Assembly (NCBI GenBank): GCA_045535305.1
Contig: JAZSLJ010000069.1
Span: 51,051 to 115,050, forward strand
Source of the DNA: UBA1081 sp045535305
GTDB lineage: Bacteria > Bacillota > Clostridia > Oscillospirales > Acutalibacteraceae
Direction of reading: 5' to 3'
DNA: 64,000 nt
Positions 1-9,928 of the stretch are shown one piece after another. Position 1 is the first letter of the stretch. Each line of letters begins with the position of its first letter. Both the position numbers and the translations under genes were made by a program. Under the pieces are notes generated by a model, which saw only the letters and a program-made list of their open reading frames with translations, made no database searches and had not been told where the DNA came from.

Positions 1-859
1 TGATGAATACAATGCAGATTTCGTAGTTTTATATAATCTTCCTGTTGTTACTGTACTTGCCGTAAAGCTTGCATTAAAAAACAGAAATACACGCATAATT
101 TATGATTGCACGGAATGGACATCTTTTACATCGGGTTCGCTTCCTAAAAGAGTTTTTAAGTTTATTGATGAGTGGATGATCAGAACATTCCTTGATAAAA
201 TTGTTGAAAATATCATTGTTATAAGCAGTATGATGGAAAAAAAGTATGCGAAAAGTAAAAATCTTATAAAATTACCGCCTCTTGTGGATACGCAGGATGA
301 ATTATGGCATCAGCGGCAGAAACGCACTGACGGTGTTTTTGAGTTTTGCTTTGCAGGTGTGCCCGACGGAAATAAAGAAAGTCTTGATAAAATTCTTTGT
401 GCATTTTCATCAGTATCCGATAAGAATGTAAGATTCAGAATAATCGGTGTTACAATGGATGAGTGTAAAAATATTTACCCCGAATTATCAGATATTATTG
501 ACGATGACAGAATCGTTTTTATGGGAAAGCTTTCTCATAAAGCAACATTGAAGTTTGTTTCCGAGTGCGATTGTTACATTTTTATAAGGAATCCCGACAG
601 AAGAAATAATGCCGGCTTTCCCACTAAATTTTCCGAAGCATATACTCTTGCTATGCCGATAATAACATCAAAAATCAGTGATGTTGCCGATTATCTTGAA
701 GAAAATCAAGGGACTGTGCTTGATGATATTTCTGTCCAATCGGTAAAAAAAGCAATGCTCGATGAAATAAAGAGAGAAAAAACAGAAAATTGCTGTGCTA
801 TCCGCACAACTTTTGATTACAGGAATTATACAGATAAAGTAAAAGATTTTTTATTATAA
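1..859 (+). CDS. GT4-like glycosyltransferase, 5' end outside window
   Basis: The reading frame is open from base 2 to the stop at 857-859, so the gene enters from the left and only its C-terminal 285 or so residues are seen. An ATG at 176 is internal and should not be taken as the start, because the coding frame upstream is clean and protein-like (YNLPVVTVLAVKLALKN, then IIYDCTEW). The visible part resembles the second Rossmann domain of a GT-B glycosyltransferase: a FEFCFAGVPDG strand, RIVFMGKLSH, and NAGFPTKFSEAYTLAMPII in place of the usual E-x7-E nucleotide-sugar motif. It is the first gene of a co-directional polysaccharide operon and likely adds one sugar of the repeat unit in the cytoplasm. 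Donor and acceptor are unknown. Confidence 0.75.
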   Translation, partial: DEYNADFVVLYNLPVVTVLAVKLALKNRNTRIIYDCTEWTSFTSGSLPKRVFKFIDEWMIRTFLDKIVENIIVISSMMEKKYAKSKNLIKLPPLVDTQDELWHQRQKRTDGVFEFCFAGVPDGNKESLDKILCAFSSVSDKNVRFRIIGVTMDECKNIYPELSDIIDDDRIVFMGKLSHKATLKFVSECDCYIFIRNPDRRNNAGFPTKFSEAYTLAMPIITSKISDVADYLEENQGTVLDDISVQSVKKAMLDEIKREKTENCCAIRTTFDYRNYTDKVKDFLL

Positions 860-885
860 AATTATAAAATCAGAAAGGAGAAACT

Positions 886-2121
886 ATGCTTAAAAAGGGA
901 ATAAATTACGCAGCAATTCAGATGCTTGCAGTATTGTACCTTGTAATATGGACAATTTCTCCTTTTATGGAAATTGATATGATTTATCGCTTTCTGGCGG
1001 TTGCATTTTTCGGTGTCTGGTGCATTATCCTCATTCTCAGGCAGATGCCTCTGATTATTGAACCGAACACGATAATAGCAATGTTTTTCCTTGTTGCCGT
1101 AGTCGTGGTTACGTACATAGAAACGGGAAAGGCAAGCGGAATAATAAAACAGATATCGTATTTTATGCTGGTAATATGTTTTATTATTTCTCAGTACTAC
1201 AAGAATCAGTGGAACGAGCTTTCTTTTATTGTGCCTGTTGTTCTTGTCCTTCTTATTGTATTTAATATCAGAACGGGTGTTGCTCTTGTTGAAGATCCTT
1301 CTATCGCAAGGCAGCTTGTGCGTGATGATGAAAATATGTATCAGTATTTAAGGCAGGGAATCGGCGGTTACAGTCTTATTTATCCGCAGGTTTGTGTGTT
1401 TCCGGCACTTTTGCAATCAACTATAAGCTCTTACAAAAAAAATACTCTGCTTTTTATTCTCGGCAGTGTGTGTATAGGTTCATTTCTGTTTGTTATTTTT
1501 AATGCAGGATATTCAATCGCAATTTTTACAACAGCTGTAAGTACAATTCTTCTTTTGTTTTACAGAGGTAATAGTGTTATCAAAGCGTTTTTTGTAACAA
1601 TTATTTTATTCGCTGTGATTATGTATTCAATTCTGTATGTTGAGGAATTCCGTAACTGGATTCTTGAAACCTTTGACAACAACGCGATTCATAAAAAAAT
1701 CAATGACCTGATTGCAAGCTCTGAAAGCGGTGATGCTTCAGGCTCAATCGCAGCCAGAATGACCCGTTATTCCGCAAGTATCAGACGTATTTTTATATAT
1801 CCCGTAATCGGAGCGCTCTGGCGAGGCAGTGGCGGCGGACATTCAGCTGTTCTTGATACGACTGCAAAATACGGTCTCTGGGGCGGAGCTATATATTGCT
1901 ATATGATATACTTTGTTCCCAATTCTTATAAAAAGAAGTATGACGATAAGTATATTGTAAGAAGAACCTGCAACGCAACCCTTATTGCAATAATGATTGT
2001 TTCGATTCTTGACTCATTCACCTATGCATTTGCAGGAATGATTTTGTTGGTGCTTCCGCTGTATATGGAAAATATTATTAAATGGACAGGTACGAAAAAT
2101 GAAAATTCTTTGGACGGTTAA
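886..2121 (+). CDS. O-antigen/capsule polymerase-like membrane protein (Wzy-like)
   Basis: 411 residues, nearly all hydrophobic, with about ten predicted membrane segments and one larger loop at roughly residues 260-310 (rich in charged residues, SESGDASGSIAARMTRY). This topology and its place inside a glycosyltransferase cluster suggest a Wzy/WaaL-family polymerase or ligase acting on lipid-linked glycans at the outer face of the membrane. A good ribosome site (aaaggag, 876-882) precedes the ATG. The end overlaps the next gene by 23 bases, which suggests translational coupling. The call is by topology and context; Wzy proteins share almost no sequence. An ABC exporter (Wzm/Wzt) in the same locus normally replaces a Wzy route, so this may instead be a ligase. 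Confidence 0.6.
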   Translation: MLKKGINYAAIQMLAVLYLVIWTISPFMEIDMIYRFLAVAFFGVWCIILILRQMPLIIEPNTIIAMFFLVAVVVVTYIETGKASGIIKQISYFMLVICFIISQYYKNQWNELSFIVPVVLVLLIVFNIRTGVALVEDPSIARQLVRDDENMYQYLRQGIGGYSLIYPQVCVFPALLQSTISSYKKNTLLFILGSVCIGSFLFVIFNAGYSIAIFTTAVSTILLLFYRGNSVIKAFFVTIILFAVIMYSILYVEEFRNWILETFDNNAIHKKINDLIASSESGDASGSIAARMTRYSASIRRIFIYPVIGALWRGSGGGHSAVLDTTAKYGLWGGAIYCYMIYFVPNSYKKKYDDKYIVRRTCNATLIAIMIVSILDSFTYAFAGMILLVLPLYMENIIKWTGTKNENSLDG

Positions 2122-3358
2122 TCTGATACCCGAGGAGATGTCTGTGCATCTCGGTCTTGTATCTGAGGTGCTTGGCGGTTGGGTAGAATCTATGGCAAAT
2201 GAAATAAAGAAATATGAAAATGTCGAGCTTGCCGTTGCCTGCAAATGTTCCCCTGAGTATTCTTTTGCAGAATCTGTCAATTCGATTAAGTATTTCAGTC
2301 TTGGCTATTCGGCTTCTGCAAAGCAGTCTGATATTGAAAAACGTTGTAAGGAAATAATTGATGATTTCAATCCTGACATAGTACAGATTGAGGGAACTGA
2401 ATTCCTGCACGCAAAGGCAATGCTCGAATATTGCAAGAAAAACAATATTCCTGTAATTGTATCCTTGCAGGGGATTCTTAACGGACAGTACAATTATCAA
2501 TGCGGACAGTTGCCCATTGATGATATGATGTTTTCTAAATCTCTGACTGAAATTATGTCGTCCTGGCTTTTGCATTTAAGAAAGGTTTTGTGGTATAAGC
2601 CCAGAATGAAGCCCGAAAAAGAAATAATTGAAAATGCAGATTATATTCTTGGCAGAACAACCTGGGACAGAGCACATTCCTACGCAATCAATCCCAATGC
2701 AAAATATTATTCCTGCAACAGAGTTTTACGAAAACCGTTTTATGAATCAGAGTGGAATATAGAAAAAATTGAAAGACATTCAATTTATGTAGGAAACGGA
2801 TATTACGCACTTAAGGGTGTTCATTTTGTTGTAATGGCATTACCTCAGCTTATAAGAGAATATCCTGATATCAAGCTTTACGTTGCAGGATATAAGCCTT
2901 ACAGTGATGATGATAAGCGTTCTTTCATCAAAAGGGGATATGGTGCATATCTAAAAAAACTTATTGATGATCTGGGCGTTTCAGAACATATAGTTTTCAC
3001 AGGCCCTCTTAAAGCAGGTGCCGTAGCAGAAAAACTCTCATCTGTGCACGCATATGTATTGTGTTCAGCTATAGAAAACAGTCCAAATACTTTGGGTGAA
3101 GCGATGATGACAGGTACGCCTTGTATTTCATCTTATGTAGGAGGAGCTCCCGATATGGCTGAAGACGGGAAAGAAGCGCTTTTCTACAGAAACGATGACC
3201 CTAAACTTTTGGCGTGGAGAATCAAACAGATTTTTGACAATGACGAGTTGGCACGGGAATTGTCAGCAAACGGAAGAAAAAAAGCAAGAATTATGCACGA
3301 TGCCAAAATGAATGCAGAAAAACTTATGTCTGCATATTGTGATATTCTAAAAAAATAA
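2099..3358 (+). CDS. GT4-family glycosyltransferase
   Basis: 419 residues with a GT-B layout. The N-terminal acceptor domain begins MKILWTVNLIPEE and contains DIVQIEGTEFLHA near residue 100. The C-terminal donor domain has IYVGNGYYALKGVHFVV (about 228-245) and the retaining-enzyme motif ENSPNTLGEAMMTGTPCISS (about 328-347). It probably transfers a sugar from a nucleotide donor to a membrane-bound glycan in the cytoplasm. The start lies inside the polymerase gene, in a different frame, and the protein's opening is typical for the family. A 14-base gap follows before the next gene, so the two are likely co-transcribed. Confidence 0.8.
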   Translation: MKILWTVNLIPEEMSVHLGLVSEVLGGWVESMANEIKKYENVELAVACKCSPEYSFAESVNSIKYFSLGYSASAKQSDIEKRCKEIIDDFNPDIVQIEGTEFLHAKAMLEYCKKNNIPVIVSLQGILNGQYNYQCGQLPIDDMMFSKSLTEIMSSWLLHLRKVLWYKPRMKPEKEIIENADYILGRTTWDRAHSYAINPNAKYYSCNRVLRKPFYESEWNIEKIERHSIYVGNGYYALKGVHFVVMALPQLIREYPDIKLYVAGYKPYSDDDKRSFIKRGYGAYLKKLIDDLGVSEHIVFTGPLKAGAVAEKLSSVHAYVLCSAIENSPNTLGEAMMTGTPCISSYVGGAPDMAEDGKEALFYRNDDPKLLAWRIKQIFDNDELARELSANGRKKARIMHDAKMNAEKLMSAYCDILKK

Positions 3359-3372
3359 GAGGGGATTTAAGT

Positions 3373-4305
3373 ATGAGCTTTGCACCTATTGTTATGTTTG
3401 TTTATAACAGGGCTGACCATTTCAAAAAAACATATTCCGCACTTGCAAACTGTGAGAATGCAAAGGAAAGTGAGCTTTATATTTTTTCTGACGGCCCTAA
3501 AAATGAAGAAGGTGCTAAAAAAGTAGAAGAAGTAAGAGCTGCACTTAAAGAAACAGAAAATGATTCAGCCTTTAAGAAAATAACAATAATCGAAAGTCCC
3601 GTAAACAAAGGTCTTGCTGCTTCTGTTATTGCCGGAGTTACAGAGATTATAAATAAATACGGTAAGGTAATTGTTGTTGAAGATGACTGTATGCCCTCAG
3701 TTCATTTCCTTTCTTATATGAATAAAGCTCTTGATTTTTATGAGAATGATAAAAAAATCGGCAGTATTGCAGGCTATTGTCCCGTGCTTGATTTTCCGAA
3801 AGACTATGATAATGATTTGTTTGTTGCTTACCGTTCCTGCAGCTGTTCATGGGCCACATGGGCTGACAGATGGCAGGGTGTTGACTGGGAATTAAAGAAT
3901 ATAAAGGATTTTTATAATTCCCCTTCACTTATCAGAAAGCTTAATTCAAACGGCAGCGACAGATTTATCCGCCTTTACAGACAGACCAAAGGAAACGGAA
4001 GTTCATGGTCCGTGAGATTCGGCGCACATCTTGTTAAAAATGATTTGCTTACCGTTTATCCCAGATATTCGTATATTTCAAATATCGGCTGTGATGAATC
4101 CGGTGTTCACAGTACATCTTCTGATGCGGAAAAAATGAAGGTTGATATTTCAAAAGCAATTCAAGCTCCTGTTTTTAAAGAATTAAAAATTGATAAGCGT
4201 ATTCAGAAAATTATGAAGAAGCATTATTCATACGGCTTTATTTCCGAAATGAAAAAGCTTCTGTTTACCGCATTTATTATTCTTAAAGAAAAATTCAAAG
4301 GATAA
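3373..4305 (+). CDS. GT-A-fold glycosyltransferase (GNT-I/HlpA-like)
   Basis: 310 residues. It starts with a GT-A nucleotide-binding opening (PIVMFVYNRADHFKKTYSAL), has a metal-binding VVEDDCMPS motif near residue 100 in place of the usual DSDD, and a YRSCSCSWATWADRW segment near 157 that is typical of a small bacterial family sometimes called sugar transferase or hemolytic-protein HlpA-like. It is not an ordinary GT2. A clear ribosome site (gagggga) lies before the ATG. It is embedded in the polysaccharide operon with short gaps on both sides. Substrate unknown. Confidence 0.7.
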   Translation: MSFAPIVMFVYNRADHFKKTYSALANCENAKESELYIFSDGPKNEEGAKKVEEVRAALKETENDSAFKKITIIESPVNKGLAASVIAGVTEIINKYGKVIVVEDDCMPSVHFLSYMNKALDFYENDKKIGSIAGYCPVLDFPKDYDNDLFVAYRSCSCSWATWADRWQGVDWELKNIKDFYNSPSLIRKLNSNGSDRFIRLYRQTKGNGSSWSVRFGAHLVKNDLLTVYPRYSYISNIGCDESGVHSTSSDAEKMKVDISKAIQAPVFKELKIDKRIQKIMKKHYSYGFISEMKKLLFTAFIILKEKFKG

Positions 4306-4310
4306 AATTT

Positions 4311-5294
4311 ATGAAAAACAATCCTCTCGTCAGTGTTATAATTCCCGTTTACAATGTGGAAAAATATATTGAAGAATGTATAGACAGCGTTCTTGCTCAG
4401 ACATATCAGAATATTGAGATTATTCTTGTAGATGACGGTTCAACAGATTCTTCAGGGCAGATATGTGATAATTATGCAGAGAATAATAAGCATATTTATG
4501 TGATACATCAGCAAAACGGCGGCTTGTCCGCTGCCCGAAATGCAGGGCTTTTAAAGGCTGACGGTGAGTATGTCTATTTTCTGGACAGTGATGATTATAT
4601 TTCTTCTGATGCGATAGAAAAACTGGTTTCAATTACAGAAAATGATGATTCTGATGTTGTATTCTTTGATGCAATTTCTTTTTTTGATAATTCAGACAAA
4701 GAAATAAAACAGAATTACATAAGAAATAACCGATATTCTGCTGCGGAAGGCACTGTTGTTTTTTCACAGTTACAAAAGAATAAGGAATTTCATTCTGCTG
4801 TTCCGCTTCTTTTCTTAAAAAAAGGTTTTCTTAAAAGCAATAATATAAATTTCTGTTCGGGAATTTATTATGAAGATATGATTTTTACTTTTGAGGTTTT
4901 ATGCTCTGCACGGATTGTTTCACAATGTAAAGATGCTTTATATTACAGACGTTACCGAAACAATTCAATAATGACTTCAAAAAAGAATAAAAAATATTTT
5001 GAAAGTGCAGTTGAAGTTTACAGAAGTTTGCTTGAGTTTTCTGAAAAGAATGATATTTTACAAGAAAACGCAGTAAAAAAATATATATGCCGAAATGCTT
5101 TCAATGTTTTCAATAATTATAATAAATTATCGTTCGCAGATAAGCGTGCTTGCAGAAAAGAGCTTGCGGCTGTAAAAAAAGATATATTAACAAATAACGC
5201 ATTCGGTGATACGGCATTAAAAATGAGATGTTATTGCCATATCTTATGGTTTATATATAAAGTTTTTGAAAAAATAACAGGAAAATTAAAATGA
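4311..5294 (+). CDS. GT2-family glycosyltransferase
   Basis: 327 residues. The classical inverting GT2 signature is complete: VSVIIPVYNVEKYIEECIDS at the start, LVDDGSTDSSG near residue 40, and FLDSDDY near 90 for the divalent metal and nucleotide-sugar. The C-terminal half (YYEDMIFTFEVL, then basic residues) is the usual acceptor-binding part of capsule GT2 enzymes. The gene is 5 bases after its upstream neighbour and overlaps the next by 4 bases (ATGA type). It closely resembles the GT2 enzymes encoded at 7680 and 9921, suggesting tandem duplication within the locus. Confidence 0.85.
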   Translation: MKNNPLVSVIIPVYNVEKYIEECIDSVLAQTYQNIEIILVDDGSTDSSGQICDNYAENNKHIYVIHQQNGGLSAARNAGLLKADGEYVYFLDSDDYISSDAIEKLVSITENDDSDVVFFDAISFFDNSDKEIKQNYIRNNRYSAAEGTVVFSQLQKNKEFHSAVPLLFLKKGFLKSNNINFCSGIYYEDMIFTFEVLCSARIVSQCKDALYYRRYRNNSIMTSKKNKKYFESAVEVYRSLLEFSEKNDILQENAVKKYICRNAFNVFNNYNKLSFADKRACRKELAAVKKDILTNNAFGDTALKMRCYCHILWFIYKVFEKITGKLK

Positions 5295-6508
5295 TGACTG
5301 ATGAAAAAAATAAAAAAATTCTGATGGTTATTTCTCTTCTTCACGGCGGCGGAGCGGAAAGAGTTGCTTCACTTCTTGAAAATGAATTTTATCATAAAGG
5401 GTTTGATGCAGAATTTCTTGTAACATCAACAGACAGAGAAAGTATTATCAACCGTGATCTTGATAAAAATATACCGATAACCGTTCTTCGTGAGCTGTTC
5501 AATAAGGAAAATATAATCGGGAAGATTTTTTACAAGTTTTTAAGGCTTTTTACTTCACTTGTGTGCAGAATATTTGAAGTATTGCATTTGAGTGTTCCCG
5601 TTTGCTTTGCATATCTTTCTTTTGTTTCCGAATACAGACAGGAAATAAAAGCGATGCGAAAAAAATTAAAGGCAGAGCCCGATACAACTGTTGTTGTATT
5701 TCTGCAACCGAGTATTCCGATAGTGTTGCTTGCTGCAAGAGGTCTTCCTAACAGAATTATTATTTCTGAACGCGGAGATCCGAAACGACTTATGAAAAAA
5801 CGGTACGGATATAAGTTTGTTGAAAAATATTATAACCGTGCGGACGCAGTTGTTTTTCAGACGGAAGACGCAAAAAATACATATCCCGCAAATATTTCCG
5901 AAAAAGGCGCAGTTATTTTTAATCCCATAAATGATAAGTTGCCGGCGGCTTATCACGGGGAAAGAAATAAAAAAATCACCACGTTCTGCCGTATTTCCCG
6001 TTCAAAAAACTTACCGATGCTTATAGAGGCTTTTGCAAAAGTAAATAACGTATTTCCTGAATATCGCCTTTGCATTATCGGAACTACAAGTAACAAGGAT
6101 GACGAGGATGCACTTGATAAAACAAAAGCAATGATTGAAAAGCATAATCTCAATGATTTTGTTGAATTTTTGCCTTTCAGCAGTAATGTTCATCAGGAAA
6201 TAATCGAAGATGCACTCTATGTCAATTCTTCTGACCATGAGGGAATGTCAAACGCAATGCTTGAAGCGATGGCAATAGGAATGCCCGTTGTTTGTACCGA
6301 TTGTCCTATCGGCGGTGCAAGAGCAGTTATCAGAAACGGCGAAAACGGCATGCTTGCAAAGGTCGGCGATTCTGAGGATTTTGCAAAGGCAATAATCAGT
6401 GTGCTGTCGGATAAAGCTCTTTCCGATTCTTTATCATTGAACGGCGCAAAAATCCGTGATGAGTTATCACTTGAAAATATATCAAAAAAATGGATGGAGT
6501 TATTCTGA
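5291..6508 (+). CDS. GT4-family glycosyltransferase
   Basis: 405 residues, GT-B fold. The opening KILMVISLLHGGGAERVASL is the glycine-rich loop of GT4 enzymes. The C-terminal domain carries FCRISRSKNLPMLIEAF near 233-249 and the E-x7-E donor motif HEGMSNAMLEAMAIGMPVVC near 315-334. It is clearly paralogous to the protein encoded at 8720-9928, sharing GGARAVI and NGENG blocks. The start overlaps the stop of the preceding GT2 by 4 bases, and its own stop overlaps the next start (TGATG), so translation is probably coupled along this stretch. Confidence 0.85.
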   Translation: MMTDEKNKKILMVISLLHGGGAERVASLLENEFYHKGFDAEFLVTSTDRESIINRDLDKNIPITVLRELFNKENIIGKIFYKFLRLFTSLVCRIFEVLHLSVPVCFAYLSFVSEYRQEIKAMRKKLKAEPDTTVVVFLQPSIPIVLLAARGLPNRIIISERGDPKRLMKKRYGYKFVEKYYNRADAVVFQTEDAKNTYPANISEKGAVIFNPINDKLPAAYHGERNKKITTFCRISRSKNLPMLIEAFAKVNNVFPEYRLCIIGTTSNKDDEDALDKTKAMIEKHNLNDFVEFLPFSSNVHQEIIEDALYVNSSDHEGMSNAMLEAMAIGMPVVCTDCPIGGARAVIRNGENGMLAKVGDSEDFAKAIISVLSDKALSDSLSLNGAKIRDELSLENISKKWMELF

Positions 6509-7674
6509 TGAAAGAAAAACTTCTTATTGTAACGCATCATCTTACAATCGGCGGAGTGCAGAAATCTCTTATTTCTGCGTTGAAGTGGCTTGATTATGAT
6601 AAATATGACGTAACCTTGTATCTGAGAAAAAACAGAACAACACTTTTACCCTATGTGGATAAAAGAGTGAATGTTATAATAAATGAAGATAAAACACATT
6701 ATTACAGAAGGCCATATGCCGTCATTCTTCAGATAAAATCCGCATTGTGGAAAATGCTGGGTAAAACCGAAAAAGCAAAGCGCTGTGAGAAAGAGCTTGC
6801 AGACAGAATGCGAACCGACTCAATGGAATATGAAAAAAATACATATTTCAAAGATAAGGTTTTTGATAAAGCGATTGCTTATGTTCAGGGATATACGGTA
6901 CAGTTTGTGTGCGATTATATTCAGGCGAAAGAGAAATTTATGTTTTTTCATACAAGTACCGATGAAATTCACGAGGTTCACGAAAAGGCAATTCCACATC
7001 TGAAGAGAATTGTCGCGCTTCATGATGAACAGACGGAGCTTATTAAAAAATGGTATAATCTCAATGATGAAAAGATAACTGTTGTTGAGAATTATGTGGA
7101 TGCTGAAACCGTTATTTCCCAGAGTGCTGAGTATGTTGTTGATAAACCCCGAAACAAAACAATTCTTTGCTCCTGCGGAAGGTTAGCACCTGTCAAAGGC
7201 TTTGATCTTGCGGTTGAGTGTGCAAAAATATTAAAGAGTAAAGGTGTAAGCTTTTTCTGGTATTTTGTGGGGGACGGCCCCGATAAAAACAAGCTTATAT
7301 CTCTTATTGAAAAATATGAACTTCAGGATTGTATTCAGATTACGGGTATGAAGGAAAATCCCTATCCTTTTATGAGTGCCTGCGATATCTATGTTCAGCC
7401 TTCTTATGAAGAATCCTTCGGACTTACTATGTCAGAAGCTCAGAAACTGTCAAAGCCCGTTGTAACAACAGCGACAGTGGGCGGCAAAAAGCTTGTAAAT
7501 GAAAAAACAGGTGTTGTAACAGAAATATCTGCCGAATCTCTGGCAGACGGAATTATCAAACTTCTGTCGGACAAACAATTATATAACAATATAACAGAGT
7601 ATCTTAAAAATAATGAAAATACAGATGAAATAACCAAATTCAAAGAACAGTGGAGAAAGCTTTTAGAGGGGTGA
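6508..7674 (+). CDS. GT4-family glycosyltransferase
   Basis: 388 residues from the ATG at 6508, chosen because it follows a ggag ribosome site (6495-6498), shares the TGATG junction with the gene before, and gives the typical opening MKEKLLIVTHHLTIGGVQKS. The C-terminal domain has CSCGRLAPVKGFDLAVE near 220 and PSYEESFGLTMSEAQKLSKP near 297, the donor-site E-x7-E region. It lacks the GGARAVI block of its GT4 neighbours, so it belongs to another GT4 subgroup. Probable role: one transfer step in repeat-unit assembly. Confidence 0.82.
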   Translation: MKEKLLIVTHHLTIGGVQKSLISALKWLDYDKYDVTLYLRKNRTTLLPYVDKRVNVIINEDKTHYYRRPYAVILQIKSALWKMLGKTEKAKRCEKELADRMRTDSMEYEKNTYFKDKVFDKAIAYVQGYTVQFVCDYIQAKEKFMFFHTSTDEIHEVHEKAIPHLKRIVALHDEQTELIKKWYNLNDEKITVVENYVDAETVISQSAEYVVDKPRNKTILCSCGRLAPVKGFDLAVECAKILKSKGVSFFWYFVGDGPDKNKLISLIEKYELQDCIQITGMKENPYPFMSACDIYVQPSYEESFGLTMSEAQKLSKPVVTTATVGGKKLVNEKTGVVTEISAESLADGIIKLLSDKQLYNNITEYLKNNENTDEITKFKEQWRKLLEG

Positions 7675-7679
7675 ATGTG

Positions 7680-8723
7680 TTGAAATATTCTTTTCTTGTT
7701 CCTGTTTATAATGTTGAAAAATATCTTGAACAATGTATAGATTCAATGCTTGCACAAACCTACAAAAATTTTGAAATTATTCTTGTTGATGACGGCTCTA
7801 CGGACAGCTCAGGCAAAATCTGTGATGATTATGCCGAAAAATATCCGGTAATTTTAAAAGTTATTCATAAACCGAATGAAGGTCTTGTATCTGCCCGTGA
7901 AGCAGGGATTGCAAATGCAGACGGCGATGTTTGCTTGTTTGTTGATTCGGATGATTTTATTGAGAATGATTTGCTGGAAGCTGTTAATAAAGAGTTTTTG
8001 CAGGATGCAGAGCTTGATATGGTGATTTATTCCTTCTGTTATTTTTCAAACGGAACAAAAACAAAAAGAAAAAAAACTCTGTCAGAGTCGGCTGTTGTTT
8101 TTGAAGGCGAATCGAAAAAAGCTCTTTATGAAGCGCTGATGTTTACTCCTCTTATCAATTCTCTTTGGACTAAAGCAATAAAAACAGAGATACTTAAAAA
8201 TGACTCGGTAAATTATTCTCAGCATTACTGCCACAATATGGGAGAGGATCATTTCCGTTCAATATCACTCATTTCAGATTCAAACAAAATAAAGTATATC
8301 AACAGAGAATTTTATAATTACCGTACTGACAATTTCAGTATTTCAAGGGATTTTTCTGCTGAATCTATTTCAAAGAAAAATACTGTGTATGTTTATGACA
8401 GGTTTATTGAAATGCTCCCGATATGGGGAATGAATGACAGCTCAACGGTTGAACGTATGCAGGCTCAGTGGCTGAATCTTGCCGTGTATACATTTAATCA
8501 GTATTATAAAGTAGCAAAAGGCTTTAAGCAGCGAAAAGAAATTGTTGATTTCGAATGGAAAACAATGCTTCCTGCAGGCGCAACAGACAGTGCATATAAT
8601 TCAAAGGCTACGCTGAAAACATACAGGTTGATTGAAAAGAAAAAATATATTTCTCTCTATATTTTATATATAAAAAATAATTACCATAAGATAATTAAAA
8701 AATTTTTACAGGAAAAGTTATGA
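7680..8723 (+). CDS. GT2-family glycosyltransferase
   Basis: About 347 residues. A ribosome site (gagggg, 7666-7671) points to a TTG start at 7680 giving MKYSFLVPVYNVEKYL; the GTG at 7677 is an alternative, and a start further upstream would add residues encoded inside the previous gene. GT2 motifs: LVDDGSTDSSGKICDDYA near 35 and FVDSDDF near 87. The C-terminal half has a GEDHFRSISLI segment near 190. The end overlaps the next gene by 4 bases. It is highly similar to the GT2 encoded at 4311 through the first 100 residues and differs in the acceptor half. Confidence 0.83.
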   Translation: MKYSFLVPVYNVEKYLEQCIDSMLAQTYKNFEIILVDDGSTDSSGKICDDYAEKYPVILKVIHKPNEGLVSAREAGIANADGDVCLFVDSDDFIENDLLEAVNKEFLQDAELDMVIYSFCYFSNGTKTKRKKTLSESAVVFEGESKKALYEALMFTPLINSLWTKAIKTEILKNDSVNYSQHYCHNMGEDHFRSISLISDSNKIKYINREFYNYRTDNFSISRDFSAESISKKNTVYVYDRFIEMLPIWGMNDSSTVERMQAQWLNLAVYTFNQYYKVAKGFKQRKEIVDFEWKTMLPAGATDSAYNSKATLKTYRLIEKKKYISLYILYIKNNYHKIIKKFLQEKL

Positions 8724-9928
8724 AAGAAAAAAAAGAGCTTGTTTTCGTAATGAAGGTTATGAATGGCGGCGGAGCAGAAAGAGTAATTTCTCTGCTTACC
8801 TCTGCCACCGTAAATCGGGAATTTGAAGTAACATTGTTAATCACTCATCAGAAAAAGTCTGATGCGGTTCTCAGGGATATTGATCCCCGTATAAACGTGA
8901 TTTCTTTGCCGGATGAGGTTGAAAAGACAGACGTTTCAGGGCTTTGGGAAAGGATGTTATTGCTTTTCTCCCGCGTTCTCGGAAAAGTCGGTAAATTGAT
9001 TTCTGAGAGGATTTTTTACAAGTCATTGGTTCTTAAATATTTTTCGTACAATTTTAACAATATATGTTGGATGAAAAAATATTTCAGAAAACACTCCGAT
9101 GCTGTCGTGATAGCATTTCTTTATGATTCTATTTTTTATTCGCTTTTATCTGTATCAAGAAAAAACAGGCTTGTTATATCTGAAAGGGGAGACCCTTGTC
9201 AGTCCCTTGCAAGCAAAACCACAATGGCTTTTTTGAAAAATGAATTTCAGAAAGCGGATGCTTTTGTTTTTCAGTCGCCTGATGTAAAAAAGTGGTATGA
9301 GGAAAACACAGGTGTCCGTGGTACGGTAATCTTTAATCCGATAAAAGCAGATTTGCCGGAGCCTTTTACAGGTGAAAGGAAAAAGTGTGTTGTCAATTTC
9401 TGCAGAATAAATCCCCAGAAAAACATTCCTTTATTGCTTGATGCATTTGATAAATTCGCGGAACACTTTCCCGAATATGAATTACATATTTTCGGTGATA
9501 CGGCATCCTCCGCGGATGAAGAGTATTACAACAGAGCAACAAAAAAGAAAAACTCGTTACCTTCAAGAGAGAAAATTCACTTTTTTCCGGCAAGAAAGGA
9601 TATACATAATGTAATCCGCGATTATTCAATGTTTGTATCTTCATCAGATTTTGAAGGAATGTCAAATTCAATGCTTGAAGCTATGGCAATAGGGCTTCCT
9701 TGTGTATGTACAGACTGTCCTGCAGGCGGCGCCCGCGCAGTTATAAATAATGGAGAAAACGGTTTGCTTGTGCCTGTGAATGATGCCGAAGCATTGAGTG
9801 ATGCAATGATAAAGGTTGTTTCTGAAAAGGGGCTGAGAGAGAAATTATCATTTAATGCAAGTCAGATAAGGAGTTCTCAATCTCTTGAAAAGATAATTGA
9901 AAAGTGGATGGAAATAATAAATGGTTAA
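8720..9928 (+). CDS. GT4-family glycosyltransferase
   Basis: 402 residues, GT-B fold. The opening LVFVMKVMNGGGAERVISLL and the late motif DFEGMSNSMLEAMAIGLPCV (about 309-328), followed by GGARAVINNGENGLLVP, make it a close paralogue of the protein encoded at 5291. The middle block FCRINPQKNIPLLLDAF marks the start of the donor domain. Four-base overlap with the GT2 before and eight-base overlap with the GT2 after give a repeated GT2-GT4-GT2 pattern. Function: sugar transfer in the cytoplasm; substrate unknown. Confidence 0.85.
   Translation: MKEKKELVFVMKVMNGGGAERVISLLTSATVNREFEVTLLITHQKKSDAVLRDIDPRINVISLPDEVEKTDVSGLWERMLLLFSRVLGKVGKLISERIFYKSLVLKYFSYNFNNICWMKKYFRKHSDAVVIAFLYDSIFYSLLSVSRKNRLVISERGDPCQSLASKTTMAFLKNEFQKADAFVFQSPDVKKWYEENTGVRGTVIFNPIKADLPEPFTGERKKCVVNFCRINPQKNIPLLLDAFDKFAEHFPEYELHIFGDTASSADEEYYNRATKKKNSLPSREKIHFFPARKDIHNVIRDYSMFVSSSDFEGMSNSMLEAMAIGLPCVCTDCPAGGARAVINNGENGLLVPVNDAEALSDAMIKVVSEKGLREKLSFNASQIRSSQSLEKIIEKWMEIING

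Noticed and set aside
2078..2575. Minus strand open frame of 165 codons
   Set aside because: It is antisense to a clear GT4 gene and has no recognisable protein features or ribosome site.
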